Shown: piece after piece, positions 1 through 8,446 of the stretch
How positions within the stretch are numbered: position 1 is the stretch's first letter
How the letters are laid out: each line of letters opens with the position of its first letter
Assembly (NCBI RefSeq): GCF_008704935.1
Contig: NZ_CP023692.1
Span: forward strand, 310,001 to 374,000
DNA length: 64,000 bases
Direction: 5' to 3'
From: Streptomyces vinaceus
GTDB taxonomy: Bacteria > Actinomycetota > Actinomycetes > Streptomycetales > Streptomycetaceae
Position numbers and translations under genes: made by a program
Notes under the pieces: model-generated
The model's database searches: none
What the model was told of the DNA's origin: nothing
The model's input: the letters and a program-made list of their open reading frames with translations, nothing else

Positions 1-1235
1 TGGCTGTTGGGCTGCACCTGCTCGATCGGGTAGGGCTCGGCGCCGCCCATGCCGCCGACGATCTCCACGATCCCGTCGGCGGCCGCCTTGCCGTCGGGGT
101 TCTGCGGGGCGAACCGCTCGTAGTGGTGGTCGTGTCCGTTCAGGACCAGGTCGGCCTTGGCGGCGTAGAGGATCTTCCAGACGGGTTTGGAGACGGGGTC
201 GTTGCCGTGTCCGCCCGAGGAGTACAGCGGGTGGTGCCAGTAGGCGGCGATGCACTGCTTGGCGTTGGCGGCGAGGTCGGCCTTGAGCCAGTCGATCTGG
301 GCTGCCTGGTCGAAGGCGTTGGAATCGAGCGCGATGAAGTGCCAGTTGCCCTCGTCGAAGCTGTAGTAGCTCTTGCCCTGCGGGTAGGCCACGCTCCCGA
401 AGTACGCCTTGTATCCGGCGAGGGAGCCGGCCGGGTCGTAGGTCTCGTGGTTGCCGGGTACGGGACGGGTCTTGGCCTTGAAGGCGCCCCAGCTCTTGTC
501 GTAGTAGGCGCGGAAGTCGGCGATCCGGGCGTCGTCGTACTGGTTGTCGCCCATCGTCAGGTAGAACTTGGGGTCGATCTGCCGGGCCAGCGCGGCCGTC
601 TTCGGGTGCGCGCAGCCGCTGTCCGAGGCCGTGCACTGCGCGGCGATGTCACCGGCCGCGACCACCGTGAAGGCTCCGCCGCCGGGGGGCGGGCCGCCGT
701 CCACGGTGCCGTACACCTCGGCCTCGAAGAGGGAGTAGCCGTACGCCGTGCCGCGCGCGGTGCCGTACACGCGCAGGTACCTGCCCTTGCCGGAAAGGCC
801 GGTGAACTCGTCGGTGCCGCCGTTGCCGGCCTTCTCCTCGGCGATCTTCGTCCAGGTCGTTCCGTCGGCGGAGACCTCGATGCGGTAGGCCTTGGCGTAC
901 GCGGACTCCCAGGTCAGCTTGGTCCGGGAGATGGTGGCGGCGGCTCCGAGGTCGACGCGGATCCACTGCGGGTCCTGGCCCTCGGCGCTGGCCCAGCGGG
1001 TCGAGGCCGAGCCGTCGAAGGCGTTGGCCGCGCCGAGGGAGGAGCTCTCCGCGGAGGAGGCGGTGGCGGGCTTGCCCCGTGAGATGAGCGGGTCCGCGGC
1101 GGCTCCGGCCCGGCCGGGCCAGGCGAGGAGGAGCCCGGCGACGAGCGCGAGCACGGCGGCCAGGGTCGCGAGGAGGAGCGCGGGCCGAAGTCGGCCGCTT
1201 GCTGCGGGGGGTGGGGTGGAGGCGTACAGGTGCAT
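1..1235 (-). CDS. Secreted metallophosphoesterase with F5/8 type C domain (3' end cut by window edge)
   Basis: Calcineurin-like phosphoesterase, probably acting outside the cell on phosphoesters; the natural substrate is not evident. An N-terminal hydrophobic segment (about residues 17-46, ending WPGRAGAAA) is a signal peptide or anchor. Residues about 48-178 form an F5/8 type C (discoidin, carbohydrate-binding) domain. The catalytic domain follows with metal-ligand motifs GDIAAQ (~195), MGDNQYDD (~227), PVPGNHE (~257), YWHHP (~331) and NGHDHHYER (~367). The ATG at 1235 is chosen because GGAG lies 7 nt upstream. The gene reads left off the window, so the C-terminus is missing. No operon partner is visible; the next gene is a separate two-component system. 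Confidence 0.9.
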   Translation of the reverse strand, partial: MHLYASTPPPAASGRLRPALLLATLAAVLALVAGLLLAWPGRAGAAADPLISRGKPATASSAESSSLGAANAFDGSASTRWASAEGQDPQWIRVDLGAAATISRTKLTWESAYAKAYRIEVSADGTTWTKIAEEKAGNGGTDEFTGLSGKGRYLRVYGTARGTAYGYSLFEAEVYGTVDGGPPPGGGAFTVVAAGDIAAQCTASDSGCAHPKTAALARQIDPKFYLTMGDNQYDDARIADFRAYYDKSWGAFKAKTRPVPGNHETYDPAGSLAGYKAYFGSVAYPQGKSYYSFDEGNWHFIALDSNAFDQAAQIDWLKADLAANAKQCIAAYWHHPLYSSGGHGNDPVSKPVWKILYAAKADLVLNGHDHHYERFAPQNPDGKAAADGIVEIVGGMGGAEPYPIEQVQPNS

Positions 1236-1491
1236 GCCTGGACTCCTATGCCTGGGAACGGCGAGAGCTGGACACCGGTGCGGAGAGCGCCGTCCCCGGG
1301 CCGTGGGAGCGAGCAGGGGGCAGCGTCACGGCGGCCGGGTCAGAGCTCTCGCTGAGCGCGTCATGCCCATGACACTGGACACCGCGCCGAGCCGCCGTCG
1401 GGGAGCGTAGCGGATAGGAAAGTTTCCTACCAGTGGCTCGACGCGACGGCCCCGCGACGGTCCACAGCGGCGGTCCGCCCGTGGGGGGCCG

Positions 1492-2154
1492 TCAGGCCAG
1501 CCCGGCTCCGATGGCGAGGCGTACGGCATCGGCCCGGCTGCGGAGGTCCGCTTTGGCGAACAGGTTGTTGATGTGGGTCTTGACGGTGGCCTCGCTGACG
1601 AAGAGCCGTTCGGCGATGGCCCTGTTCGGAAGGCCCTCGCCGATGAGGGCGAGGACCTCCCGTTCGCGGACCGTCAGGTCCCGCGGAAGCGGCACCGCCT
1701 CGGGCCGGTGCATGTGGACGGCGGCGAGGAGGCGGGCCTGGACCTCGCGGTCGAGCACCGACTGCCCGGCGGCCGCGGCCCGGATCGCCCGGGCGATGTC
1801 CTCGCGGCCCGCGTTCTTCGTCAGGTAGCCGCGGGCTCCCGCGCCCAGGGCTCCCAGGATCGAATCGTCGTCGGCGAAGGTGGTCAGGACGACCACCGCC
1901 ACGCCCGGATGCTCCGCCGACAGGCGCCGGGTCGCCTCGGTTCCGTCCATGCCGGGCATCCGCAGGTCCATGAGCACGACGTCCACCGGGCCCGCGGCGA
2001 CCGCCGCCAGGACCTCGTACCCGTCCGTCGCGGTGGCGACGACGTCGATGTCCGGGAGCAGAGAGAGCACGGTGGCGAGCGGTTCCCGCACCGCGGCCTG
2101 GTCGTCGGCGACGACCACCCGGACGGGCCGGACGGCGTCCGTGGCTCCGTTCAT
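1492..2154 (-). CDS. NarL/LuxR-family response regulator
   Basis: DNA-binding response regulator of about 220 residues, paired with the histidine kinase just upstream. The receiver domain (about residues 10-125) has the acidic pair VVADDQ and the phospho-acceptor in VVLMDLRMPGMDG (~60). A LuxR/GerE helix-turn-helix sits at about 150-210 (LTVREREVLALIGEG, then NRAIAERLFVSEATVKTHI). The frame is open further upstream, but ATG at 2154 is preferred because it overlaps the kinase stop (ATGA), indicating translational coupling. Target genes cannot be read from the sequence; membrane-stress or antibiotic response is only a family-based guess. Confidence 0.93.
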   Translation of the reverse strand: MNGATDAVRPVRVVVADDQAAVREPLATVLSLLPDIDVVATATDGYEVLAAVAAGPVDVVLMDLRMPGMDGTEATRRLSAEHPGVAVVVLTTFADDDSILGALGAGARGYLTKNAGREDIARAIRAAAAGQSVLDREVQARLLAAVHMHRPEAVPLPRDLTVREREVLALIGEGLPNRAIAERLFVSEATVKTHINNLFAKADLRSRADAVRLAIGAGLA

Positions 2155-3332
2155 CGCGGGATCACCGCTTCCACCTGCCAGCCTCCCGAGTCCGGCCCCG
2201 TGGTGACGGGCCCGGTGGTGAGGGCGCCGCCGATCAGGGCGATGCGTTCGCGCATACCGATCAGCCCCATCCCGCTTCCGGCCGCCGCGGTCACCGGTGA
2301 CGTCGCCGACCGGTTGCGGACGTTCAGTACGGTCGCCTCCTCGGTGAAGGTCACTGTGATGGCGACTTCGCCGCCGGGGGCGTGCCGGGTGGCATTGGTC
2401 AGCGCCTCCTGGGCGATCCGCAGCAGGCACCGGGTCGACTGCGCCGAGAGCTCGCGGACGTCTCCGACCACGGTGAGGGCGCCGTGGTGGCCCGAGGATT
2501 CGAGCATCGCCGTCAGGCTCTCGCGCAGCGGCAGATGGTCTTCGCGCAGCGCGTGTACGGTCCACTGCGCCTGCCGCAGGCTCTCCTTGACCAGGCTGTG
2601 CGCGCGGCCGTTGGCCTCGCGGATCCTGTCCAGGTCGCCGGTGTCGATCAGCGCGTCGACCAGTTCCAGCTGCATGTTGAGCCCGGCGAGCGAGTGGGCG
2701 AGCACGTCATGGACGTCCCGGGCGATCCGGGTGCGCTCCGCCAGTACGGCCGTCCGGGCTTCGGCCCTCGCGGCCTTCTCCGCGGATTCGGCCGCCGCGA
2801 TCGCGGCCCGCGTGGCCTGCGCCCGGCTTCGCCCGGCCATGCCGCCCAGCACGGCGGCTCCGGTCGCGAGGCCCAGGACGGTGGTCGCGTACCGGCCGGG
2901 CTCGGCCTGGACGTACAGCACGCCGCCGCACAGGAGGCTGCACGAAACGGCGAGGGCCAGGGCCGCTCTGGTGTCCAGGCGGGACCCGGCGAAGGCGGTG
3001 AGCAGGAACGCGAAGACGTACACGGTCCCCGAGCGGCCGGCGCCGATCAGTCCCGCCGCCGCCAGTACGCCGAAGGCCAGCCAGACGGTGAGGAGGCGAT
3101 CGGAGAGGGCGGACTCGGGCACGAGCCGCAGCGCCAGCACCGCGCAGTTGACCACGAAGAGGAGCACGACGGCCAGGCCCCGGCCGCCGAGCCCCATCGG
3201 CCGGATCGTCACGATCCCCGCGGCGGCGACGGCCACGACCAGCAGGAGCTGGGAGCGGGCGCTGCGCCCCCCGCGGTCGAGCGAAGTCCAGCGGGCCGGG
3301 CCGACGGGCCGGTCCGTCTCTCGTGCTGGCAT
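2151..3332 (-). CDS. Sensor histidine kinase, HisKA_3 type
   Basis: Membrane histidine kinase of about 393 residues. The N-terminal half holds around six hydrophobic segments (for example QLLLVVAVAAAGIVTI and VVLLFVVNCAVLALRL) with little extracellular domain. The dimerisation/phosphotransfer helix contains ERTRIARDVHDVLAHSLAG near residue 205, with His as the phospho-acceptor. A HATPase_c domain follows, with N-box LRIAQEALTNATRHAP and G-box GSGMGLIGMRERI. It overlaps the response regulator by 4 nt. Start is uncertain: ATG at 3332 is used, but an in-frame GTG at 3350, just 2 nt after the upstream stop, would add six residues; neither has a strong ribosome site. Confidence 0.9.
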   Translation of the reverse strand: MPARETDRPVGPARWTSLDRGGRSARSQLLLVVAVAAAGIVTIRPMGLGGRGLAVVLLFVVNCAVLALRLVPESALSDRLLTVWLAFGVLAAAGLIGAGRSGTVYVFAFLLTAFAGSRLDTRAALALAVSCSLLCGGVLYVQAEPGRYATTVLGLATGAAVLGGMAGRSRAQATRAAIAAAESAEKAARAEARTAVLAERTRIARDVHDVLAHSLAGLNMQLELVDALIDTGDLDRIREANGRAHSLVKESLRQAQWTVHALREDHLPLRESLTAMLESSGHHGALTVVGDVRELSAQSTRCLLRIAQEALTNATRHAPGGEVAITVTFTEEATVLNVRNRSATSPVTAAAGSGMGLIGMRERIALIGGALTTGPVTTGPDSGGWQVEAVIPR

Positions 3333-3352
3333 TCCGTGACCATAACCCACGG

Positions 3353-3895
3353 TCAGGCCCGGCGACCGGCAGCGACGGTGGGCTCCGGGTCGGCCGCGGG
3401 CCGCCGGTCACGCGTCAGCGGCCGGCTCCGGAGGAAGATCGTCGCCAGCCGGGTGACCACCTCGGTCAGGGCCATCAGCACCAGCGCCGCCACCCACGCC
3501 TGCGCGCCGGTGATCCGGTGGTCCGTGCTGAACCGCGCGACGTCGGCGGCGCCGCCGTGGTCCACCCAGACCTGGAACCCCAGCCGGGCTCCCATGCCGA
3601 TCACCCACAGGACCGCCGAGACCGCACCGGCCCTGATCAGGACCTGCGCGTCCACGCGCCGTATCCGGGTGAAGACACCGCCGGCGATGCCGAGGGCCGC
3701 GCCGACCGCCATGAGGGCGCCGATCAGGACGAGGTCGTTGCCGCCCGTCGGGACGGTGTCGAGGTAGCTGAAGCCCACGAAGGCCACGATCCCGAGCGGG
3801 AGCAGGTAGGACCTCGGGGTCAGCGGACCTTCCCTAAGCTGCCGGAAGACGATCAGGACGAGGGCGATGTCGGTGATCCATGTGGTCGCGTTCAT
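3353..3895 (-). CDS. Small multi-pass membrane protein, DUF1453/CcdC-like
   Basis: 180-residue integral membrane protein with about five hydrophobic helices and a charged C-terminal tail (RDRRPAADPEPTVAAGRRA). It resembles the DUF1453/CcdC-like proteins that often sit next to LuxR-type two-component systems in actinobacteria; that family link is from recall, not a search. It ends 2-20 nt before the kinase gene, so it is very likely first in a three-gene operon and could be a sensory partner of the kinase. Start ATG at 3895 follows GAGGGC, which is close to the codon. No catalytic motif is visible. Confidence 0.75.
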   Translation of the reverse strand: MNATTWITDIALVLIVFRQLREGPLTPRSYLLPLGIVAFVGFSYLDTVPTGGNDLVLIGALMAVGAALGIAGGVFTRIRRVDAQVLIRAGAVSAVLWVIGMGARLGFQVWVDHGGAADVARFSTDHRITGAQAWVAALVLMALTEVVTRLATIFLRSRPLTRDRRPAADPEPTVAAGRRA

Positions 3896-3997
3896 GCCCT
3901 CAAGCCTGCGGTGAGCGGGTACGCGGCGCCTGGACCCACGGGTGGAGATGGGGGTGGAGATGGGGTTGGAGATCCGCGTCCCGGTCCGGTCGGGCGC

Positions 3998-4540
3998 TCA
4001 GGGGCGGTCCAGGCCCCACGTCTGCAGGCTGTAGGGCCGGCCCTTCTCCTCCCCTTCGATCAGCGGGACGTCGAGCAGGCGGAAGCCCGCCTTCACGGCG
4101 ACCGCGACGCTGGCGGCGTTCTCCGCCTCCAGTTCGAGGATCACCCGGTCCACGCCCAGCTGCTCGAAGGCGTACGCGGCCATCACGCGCACGGCCCGAG
4201 CGGCCAGTCCCCGGCCGCGGTGTGCCGGTCCGACCGCGTAGCCGAGCTCCGTGCCTTCGGGAGCGCGCCGCAGCATCACCTCGCCGAGGGGTTCGTGGCC
4301 GTCGACGGTGATGGCGAGCAGCACGACCGTGCCCTCGGCCCGCATCCGCCGGTCCCGTTCCAGCCGGGCGCGGCCGGCCGCCTCGTCGAAGGGGGAGACG
4401 ATCGGCGTCCAGTACGCGACGTCGGGGTCGTCGAAGAGTGCGGGCATGGCGGCCAGGTCGGCCTCCCTCCAGTCGCGCAGGACGAGGCCCTCCCCGGTCA
4501 GTTCCATGTGCTCGGGAAAGGACGACGTGGTGCTGCTCAT
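3998..4540 (-). CDS. GNAT-family N-acetyltransferase (RimJ/RimL-like)
   Basis: 180-residue acetyl-CoA-dependent N-acetyltransferase. It has the RimJ/RimL pattern: an N-terminal strand ending LTGEGLVLRDWREADLAAM, then ELGYAVGPAHRGRGLAARAV, in which RGRGLA is the pyrophosphate-binding Q/RxxGxG/A loop (motif A), and ILELEAENAASVAVAVKAGF (motif B). Length and order match the family. The substrate may be a protein N-terminus or a small molecule; the sequence does not decide. ATG at 4540 lies about 10 nt after GGGAGG. It is transcribed alone and is followed by gene relics. Confidence 0.9.
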   Translation of the reverse strand: MSSTTSSFPEHMELTGEGLVLRDWREADLAAMPALFDDPDVAYWTPIVSPFDEAAGRARLERDRRMRAEGTVVLLAITVDGHEPLGEVMLRRAPEGTELGYAVGPAHRGRGLAARAVRVMAAYAFEQLGVDRVILELEAENAASVAVAVKAGFRLLDVPLIEGEEKGRPYSLQTWGLDRP

Positions 4541-4566
4541 GGTGGGGTGGCCTCCCTGGTCGGTTG

Positions 4567-5016
4567 TCAGCTGAGCAGGATATCCGCGCAGTGATCTGCT
4601 CCGCCCACTCGCCCGCCCGGCCGGGCCCGGAGCGATCGTGAGAGCACGGCGAGCCGGTCACCAGCAGCCGCACCCTGCGCCCGGTGTCCCCCGGTGGCAG
4701 CCGCACCGAGGCGCTCCAGCAGGGCGGCGAAGGCGTCGAACGCCGGGCCGCCGTCGAGCTGGAACACGGCGTCGTGGACCGCCGGGTTGCGTTCGGCGAA
4801 GTCGAGGTCGGCGCGGGCGAGGGCGGTGACCCGGGCGCGCGGATGCTCTTCCACGGCGGAGGCCGCCCTCGGAACCGCGGCCATCTCGGTGGCACCCTCC
4901 AGCGCGACGGCGCCGATGATCTCGCGCTTGCCGCGGAAGTGGCTGTGGAGAACGGGCTGGCTGTACTCGGTGCGCTCGGCGAGCCGGCGGGTGGTGACCG
5001 CGTCCGCACCCACGGG
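4567..5016 (-). pseudogene. TetR-family regulator relic (5' truncated, frameshifted)
   Basis: Remnant of a TetR/AcrR repressor. The frame from about 5015 reads GADAVTTRRLAERTEYSQPV, then HSHFRGKREIIGAVALEG, the recognition-helix end of a TetR HTH, followed by ligand-domain sequence (ALARADLDFAERNPAVHDAVF). The first helix and start codon are missing. After ALLERLGAAATGG the coding continues in another frame (LPPGDTGRRVRLLVTG), so there is at least one frameshift near 4690. The missing 5' end abuts a relic reading the other way, implying one deletion that removed a shared divergent promoter. It is probably not functional. Confidence 0.7.
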
Positions 5017-5327
5017 GCCCGGCTGCTCGGCGCCGTGATGCCGTTCCGGTACATCGGCTCGCTCGGGCTCGCCGCGGTCTGGGCCCTCGCCGGACGGCAC
5101 CACGACGGCGCCGGGCTCGTCATCGTCGCCGCACTGCTGATCTCAGCGTGGTCAGGTCGGCCCTGCTGCTCGTCCCGATCAACAACCGGTCACGAGTCAA
5201 GAGGTGGACCGCCGAGGGCCTGCCGGCCGGCTGGAAGCAGCAGATGGACCGCTGGGACCGCTTCCACTACGTCCGCGTCGCCGCGATCGTCGCGGCCTTC
5301 ACCCTGCTGGTCACCGCCCCCGTCTGA
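5017..5327 (+). pseudogene. DUF1772-like membrane protein relic (5' truncated, frameshifted)
   Basis: Fragment of a small DUF1772-type integral membrane protein. One frame gives FRYIGSLGLAAVWALAG then GLVIVAALLISA; the next frame gives VVRSALLLVPINN then WKQQMDRWDRFHYVRVAAIV and AAFTLLVTAPV before a TGA at 5325. The switch, close to 5145, is explained by loss of one base. The N-terminal helix and start codon are gone. It stands head-to-head with the TetR relic, the arrangement expected of a TetR regulator and its target after deletion of the space between them. Confidence 0.65.
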
Positions 5328-5344
5328 GGGCCTGCGCCGGCCGG

Positions 5345-6886
5345 TCAGGCGCCGCTGCGGTCGAGCGCCCTTCGACGGAGCAGCTTCTTGTCCGGCTTTC
5401 CCGCGTCGGTCAGGGGCAGCGCGTCGGTGAAGGTGATGCCCGCGGGCTCGTACATGGCGCCCTTCCTCTCCCGGACCACGGCGCGCAGTTCCTCCTCGCC
5501 GACGACGCCGCCCGGCGCGCGGACGACGACCGCGTGGACCCGCTCCGTGCGGTTGGCGTCGAGGACTCCGAACACCGCGCTCTGCAGGACCTGCGGATGG
5601 GAGTTCAGCACGTCCTCCAGCTCCGTCGTGTACACGTGGCCCCCCACCACCACGATCATGTCCTTCAGCCGGTCGACGATCGTGAGGTAGCCCTGCGCGT
5701 CGATGAACCCGATGTCACCCGTGTGCAGCCACCCGTCCCGCAGCACCTCCGCCGTGAGCTCGGGCTGCTTCCAGTACCCCTTCATCACCTGCGGCGAACG
5801 TACGCAGATCTCCCCGCGCTCGCCGGCGGGCAGGCTCCGCCCCTCGGCGTCGCGCACGACGACCTCGACGCCTTCCATGATCTTCCCGGCGGTCCGCAGC
5901 AGCTCCGGGCGGCGCGGGTCGTGGTCCTCGGGCGGGAGCACGCTGATCCCGCCCGCTTCGTTCTGCCCGTAGAACTGGTTCAGTACGGGGCCGAAGCGCC
6001 GGACCGCCGCCGCGAGCCGGGTCGGGGAGGAGGCGCAGCCCCCGTACGTGAGCACGCGCAGGCTGGAGGTGTCGGTGCGGTCGATCTCGGGGTGGTCCAT
6101 CAACTGGTAGAGGAGCGGCGGCAGGAGGAACATGTGGGTGATCCGCTCGCGCTCGACGGCGGCGAGGACGGCGCCCGCTTCGAACCCGTCCAGCAGGACG
6201 ACGGTTCCGCCGTGGCGCAGCGTGGCGTCCGCCATGAAACCCGCCGCGTGCGCGAGGGTGGTGCACACCAGGGCCCTGACCCGGTCCTCCTCGGGCCGGC
6301 CGGATCCGAGCGACGCCCACTGCTCGAAGCTCGTACAGATGGCCTTGGGATGACCGGTGGTCCCACCGGTGTGGCGAATGGTGCAGATGTCCTGCGGGCG
6401 CGCCGAACCCGGCAGCACCTCGGCGGACTCCTCGGCGGCGAGCCGCACCAGGTCCGGGCCCGGGCCCGCGCCGCCTTCGCCGAGGACCAGCACCCGTTCC
6501 AGCGGTACCCGCCGGGCCAGGTCCGCGGCGCGCTCGCGGTGGGCGGGGTCGACGATCAGCGCCCGGGTCTCGACGTCCCGGAGGATGTCGGCGTGCACAT
6601 CGGCCGAAAGGCCGGCGTAGAGGTGGTTCACGGCGCAGCCGAGCAGCCCGGCGGCGTAGCGGGCCGCGATCGTCTCCGGAAGGTTGCCGGCGAGCAGGGT
6701 GACCGTCTGGCCGCGCCCCACCCCCTGGGAGCGCAGCGCGCGGGCCATGCCGTAGACGAGACCGCGCAGTTCACCGGCGCTCACGCGCCGCTCCCCGTAC
6801 ACCAGGGCCTCGCGGTCCGCCTCCTTCCCCAGGGCGTCGAGAATCTCCTCCACGTGGCTGTGGAAGTGTTCGGTGGTCTCGTCCAT
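5345..6886 (-). CDS. AMP-binding acyl-CoA synthetase / ligase
   Basis: ANL-superfamily enzyme (513 residues) that activates a carboxylic acid as acyl-AMP and normally transfers it to CoA. Core motifs are all present: A3 P-loop IRHTGGTTGHPKAI (~170-183), A5 NQFYGQNEAGG, A7 LHTGDIGFIDAQGYL, A8 IVDRLKDMIVVVGGHVY and A10 with the adenylation lysine GKPDKKLLRR near the C-terminus. Full family length. ATG at 6886 is chosen for GGGGA 5 nt upstream; an in-frame GTG at 6898 lacks a ribosome site. Substrate is unknown; a medium or aromatic acid is possible. A small dyad (6901-6915) sits right at its 5' end. It is followed, on the same strand upstream, by an MFS gene but the 103-nt gap argues against a tight operon. 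Confidence 0.92.
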   Translation of the reverse strand: MDETTEHFHSHVEEILDALGKEADREALVYGERRVSAGELRGLVYGMARALRSQGVGRGQTVTLLAGNLPETIAARYAAGLLGCAVNHLYAGLSADVHADILRDVETRALIVDPAHRERAADLARRVPLERVLVLGEGGAGPGPDLVRLAAEESAEVLPGSARPQDICTIRHTGGTTGHPKAICTSFEQWASLGSGRPEEDRVRALVCTTLAHAAGFMADATLRHGGTVVLLDGFEAGAVLAAVERERITHMFLLPPLLYQLMDHPEIDRTDTSSLRVLTYGGCASSPTRLAAAVRRFGPVLNQFYGQNEAGGISVLPPEDHDPRRPELLRTAGKIMEGVEVVVRDAEGRSLPAGERGEICVRSPQVMKGYWKQPELTAEVLRDGWLHTGDIGFIDAQGYLTIVDRLKDMIVVVGGHVYTTELEDVLNSHPQVLQSAVFGVLDANRTERVHAVVVRAPGGVVGEEELRAVVRERKGAMYEPAGITFTDALPLTDAGKPDKKLLRRRALDRSGA

Positions 6887-6900
6887 ACCGGTCCCCACTG

Positions 6901-6915
6901 GTTGACTTGAGCAAC
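6901..6915. promoter_or_regulatory. Possible operator upstream of the acyl-CoA synthetase
   Basis: GTTGACTTGAGCAAC is an imperfect dyad (GTTG...CAAC ends) 15-29 nt upstream of the chosen ATG, where a repressor would block transcription start. The look (TTGC..CAA) resembles MarR/ArsR-type sites and partly resembles the better dyad at 8270-8296. No regulator gene is adjacent. Confidence 0.3.
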
Positions 6916-6989
6916 TAGCTGGAGGCTAACGGCCGATGATCCACAAGCCCAACCCGGACGCCGATATCCGGCCATAGGGGCCATTCGAC

Positions 6990-8231
6990 TCAGGTCGTGG
7001 CCGTGGACCGGGCCCTCTCCCCCTCGAACCACGCCCGCTCGGCGGGACGTTGGCGCTGCGCCCAGCGGACGACGAAGGGGGCGGCCAGGCCGGTGAGGGC
7101 GAACAGGACCCCCATGACGTACCAGCCGGGCCGGCCCCACGTGATGCACAGGAAGATGACCAGGGCCGGCCCGGCCGCCTCGGCCAGGCCGGCTCCGAGC
7201 CCGAAGACGCCGAGGTACTGGCCGGTGGCCCGCTCGGGCGCGAGGGCGAAGGAGACCTCGAACCCCGCTGCCGCGTGCCAGAGTTCGCCGATGGTGTGTA
7301 CGGCGACCCCGGCCAGCAGGAGGGTCGCCGCGGCCCAGCCGGGGATGTCCTGGGTCAGCGAGACCAGTACGCAGGCCAGGAGGAAGGCGAAGCCGGAGCG
7401 GCGGTAGGCGAGGGCCCCGGCCGCGGGTGAGTCGATGCTGCGACTGGCCCTCATCTGACACGTGACCACGACGACGGTGTTCAGCAGCATGGCCCCCGAG
7501 ATCAGCCAGTGAGGAGCCTCGGTGGCCGCGATGAGCCAGAGCGGGACGGCGACCGTGAGCACCTTGAACTGGATGGCCATGACACCGTCCAGAGCGGTGA
7601 GCGCGAGGTAGGGCCGGTCCCGCAGGGCGATCCAGCGCGGGCCGCCCGCGGCCGGCTCGGGCACGACCGGCGGCAGGCGGAGCACGATGAGGGCGGAGGC
7701 CGCGAAGGCGAGCGCGTTGCCGACGACCATCAACTGGTAGGCACCGTGGGTACCGACCTGTACGACCCAGCCCGCCAGCACGGCGCCGATCGAGATGCCG
7801 ATGTTGGTCACCGCGCGCAGGTAGGCGCGGAACTCCTGCGGCCGTTCCCCGCCGTGGTGGCGGATGAGCGGGCTGCGCGCCGCCAGGCCCGCCCCCTTCG
7901 CCCCGGTGGCCGCGCACACCGCGACGACGAACGGCCAGAAGCCGTCGGCCAGCATGAACCCGGCCGTCGCGAGGGCCTGTACGGCGAGGGTGGCGGCGTA
8001 GACCCCGCGCGCCCCGCGCCTGTCCGCCAGGTGGCCGACCGCGATCCCCACCGCCAGCGAGAGCAGGCCGGCGATCCCGAGCCCGAGACCCACATGGGGC
8101 GCCGGAAGGTGGACGGCCTGGGTGAAGTAGAGGACTCCGGCGGTCAGATAGAGACCGCTGCCGACGGTGTAGACGAAGTTCGAGGCGGCGATGGTGCGCT
8201 GCGGTCCGGGCGCCGGCAGCAGGTGGGGCAT
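6990..8231 (-). CDS. MFS transporter
   Basis: Major facilitator superfamily transporter of 413 residues with about 12 hydrophobic helices; probably an efflux pump. The cytoplasmic loop 2-3 motif GHLADRRGARGVYAATL (about residues 65-80) fits the family signature GxxxDRxGRR. The open frame extends to 8429, but ATG at 8231 is right: it has GGAG about 7 nt upstream and the first helix begins soon after. A perfect 9-bp inverted repeat lies 39 nt upstream of the start, between this gene and the divergent SDR, so the gene is probably repressor-controlled. Substrate cannot be inferred. Confidence 0.9.
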   Translation of the reverse strand: MPHLLPAPGPQRTIAASNFVYTVGSGLYLTAGVLYFTQAVHLPAPHVGLGLGIAGLLSLAVGIAVGHLADRRGARGVYAATLAVQALATAGFMLADGFWPFVVAVCAATGAKGAGLAARSPLIRHHGGERPQEFRAYLRAVTNIGISIGAVLAGWVVQVGTHGAYQLMVVGNALAFAASALIVLRLPPVVPEPAAGGPRWIALRDRPYLALTALDGVMAIQFKVLTVAVPLWLIAATEAPHWLISGAMLLNTVVVVTCQMRASRSIDSPAAGALAYRRSGFAFLLACVLVSLTQDIPGWAAATLLLAGVAVHTIGELWHAAAGFEVSFALAPERATGQYLGVFGLGAGLAEAAGPALVIFLCITWGRPGWYVMGVLFALTGLAAPFVVRWAQRQRPAERAWFEGERARSTATT

Positions 8232-8269
8232 GGCGTGCTCCGCATCCTGGAGGAGGCGATCAGGGTAGG

Positions 8270-8296
8270 GCTTATTGCGAACTACTTGCAATAAGC
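8270..8296. promoter_or_regulatory. Perfect 9-9-9 inverted repeat, probable operator
   Basis: GCTTATTGC, a 9-nt spacer (GAACTACTT), then GCAATAAGC: perfect 9-bp arms. On the minus strand the core reads TTGCAAGTAGTTCGCAA, a pattern like sites of actinobacterial ArsR/MarR/HxlR-type repressors. It lies 39 nt upstream of the MFS start and about 150 nt before the SDR start. No regulator is encoded next to it, so it would be acted on in trans. Confidence 0.6.
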
Positions 8297-8446
8297 GGGA
8301 GCGGTGTTCGCGGCGGCGGCGTGTCGGCCGTCCGGCGCGCGTATCGGTGGCGCGTCGGCGATGTGTCGGTGGCCGCTGGGACCGTGGTGTCGAGTGCCCA
8401 AAGGGGCGGCTGCGGCCGCCTGCGACCACGAGGGAGCCCCATCACC

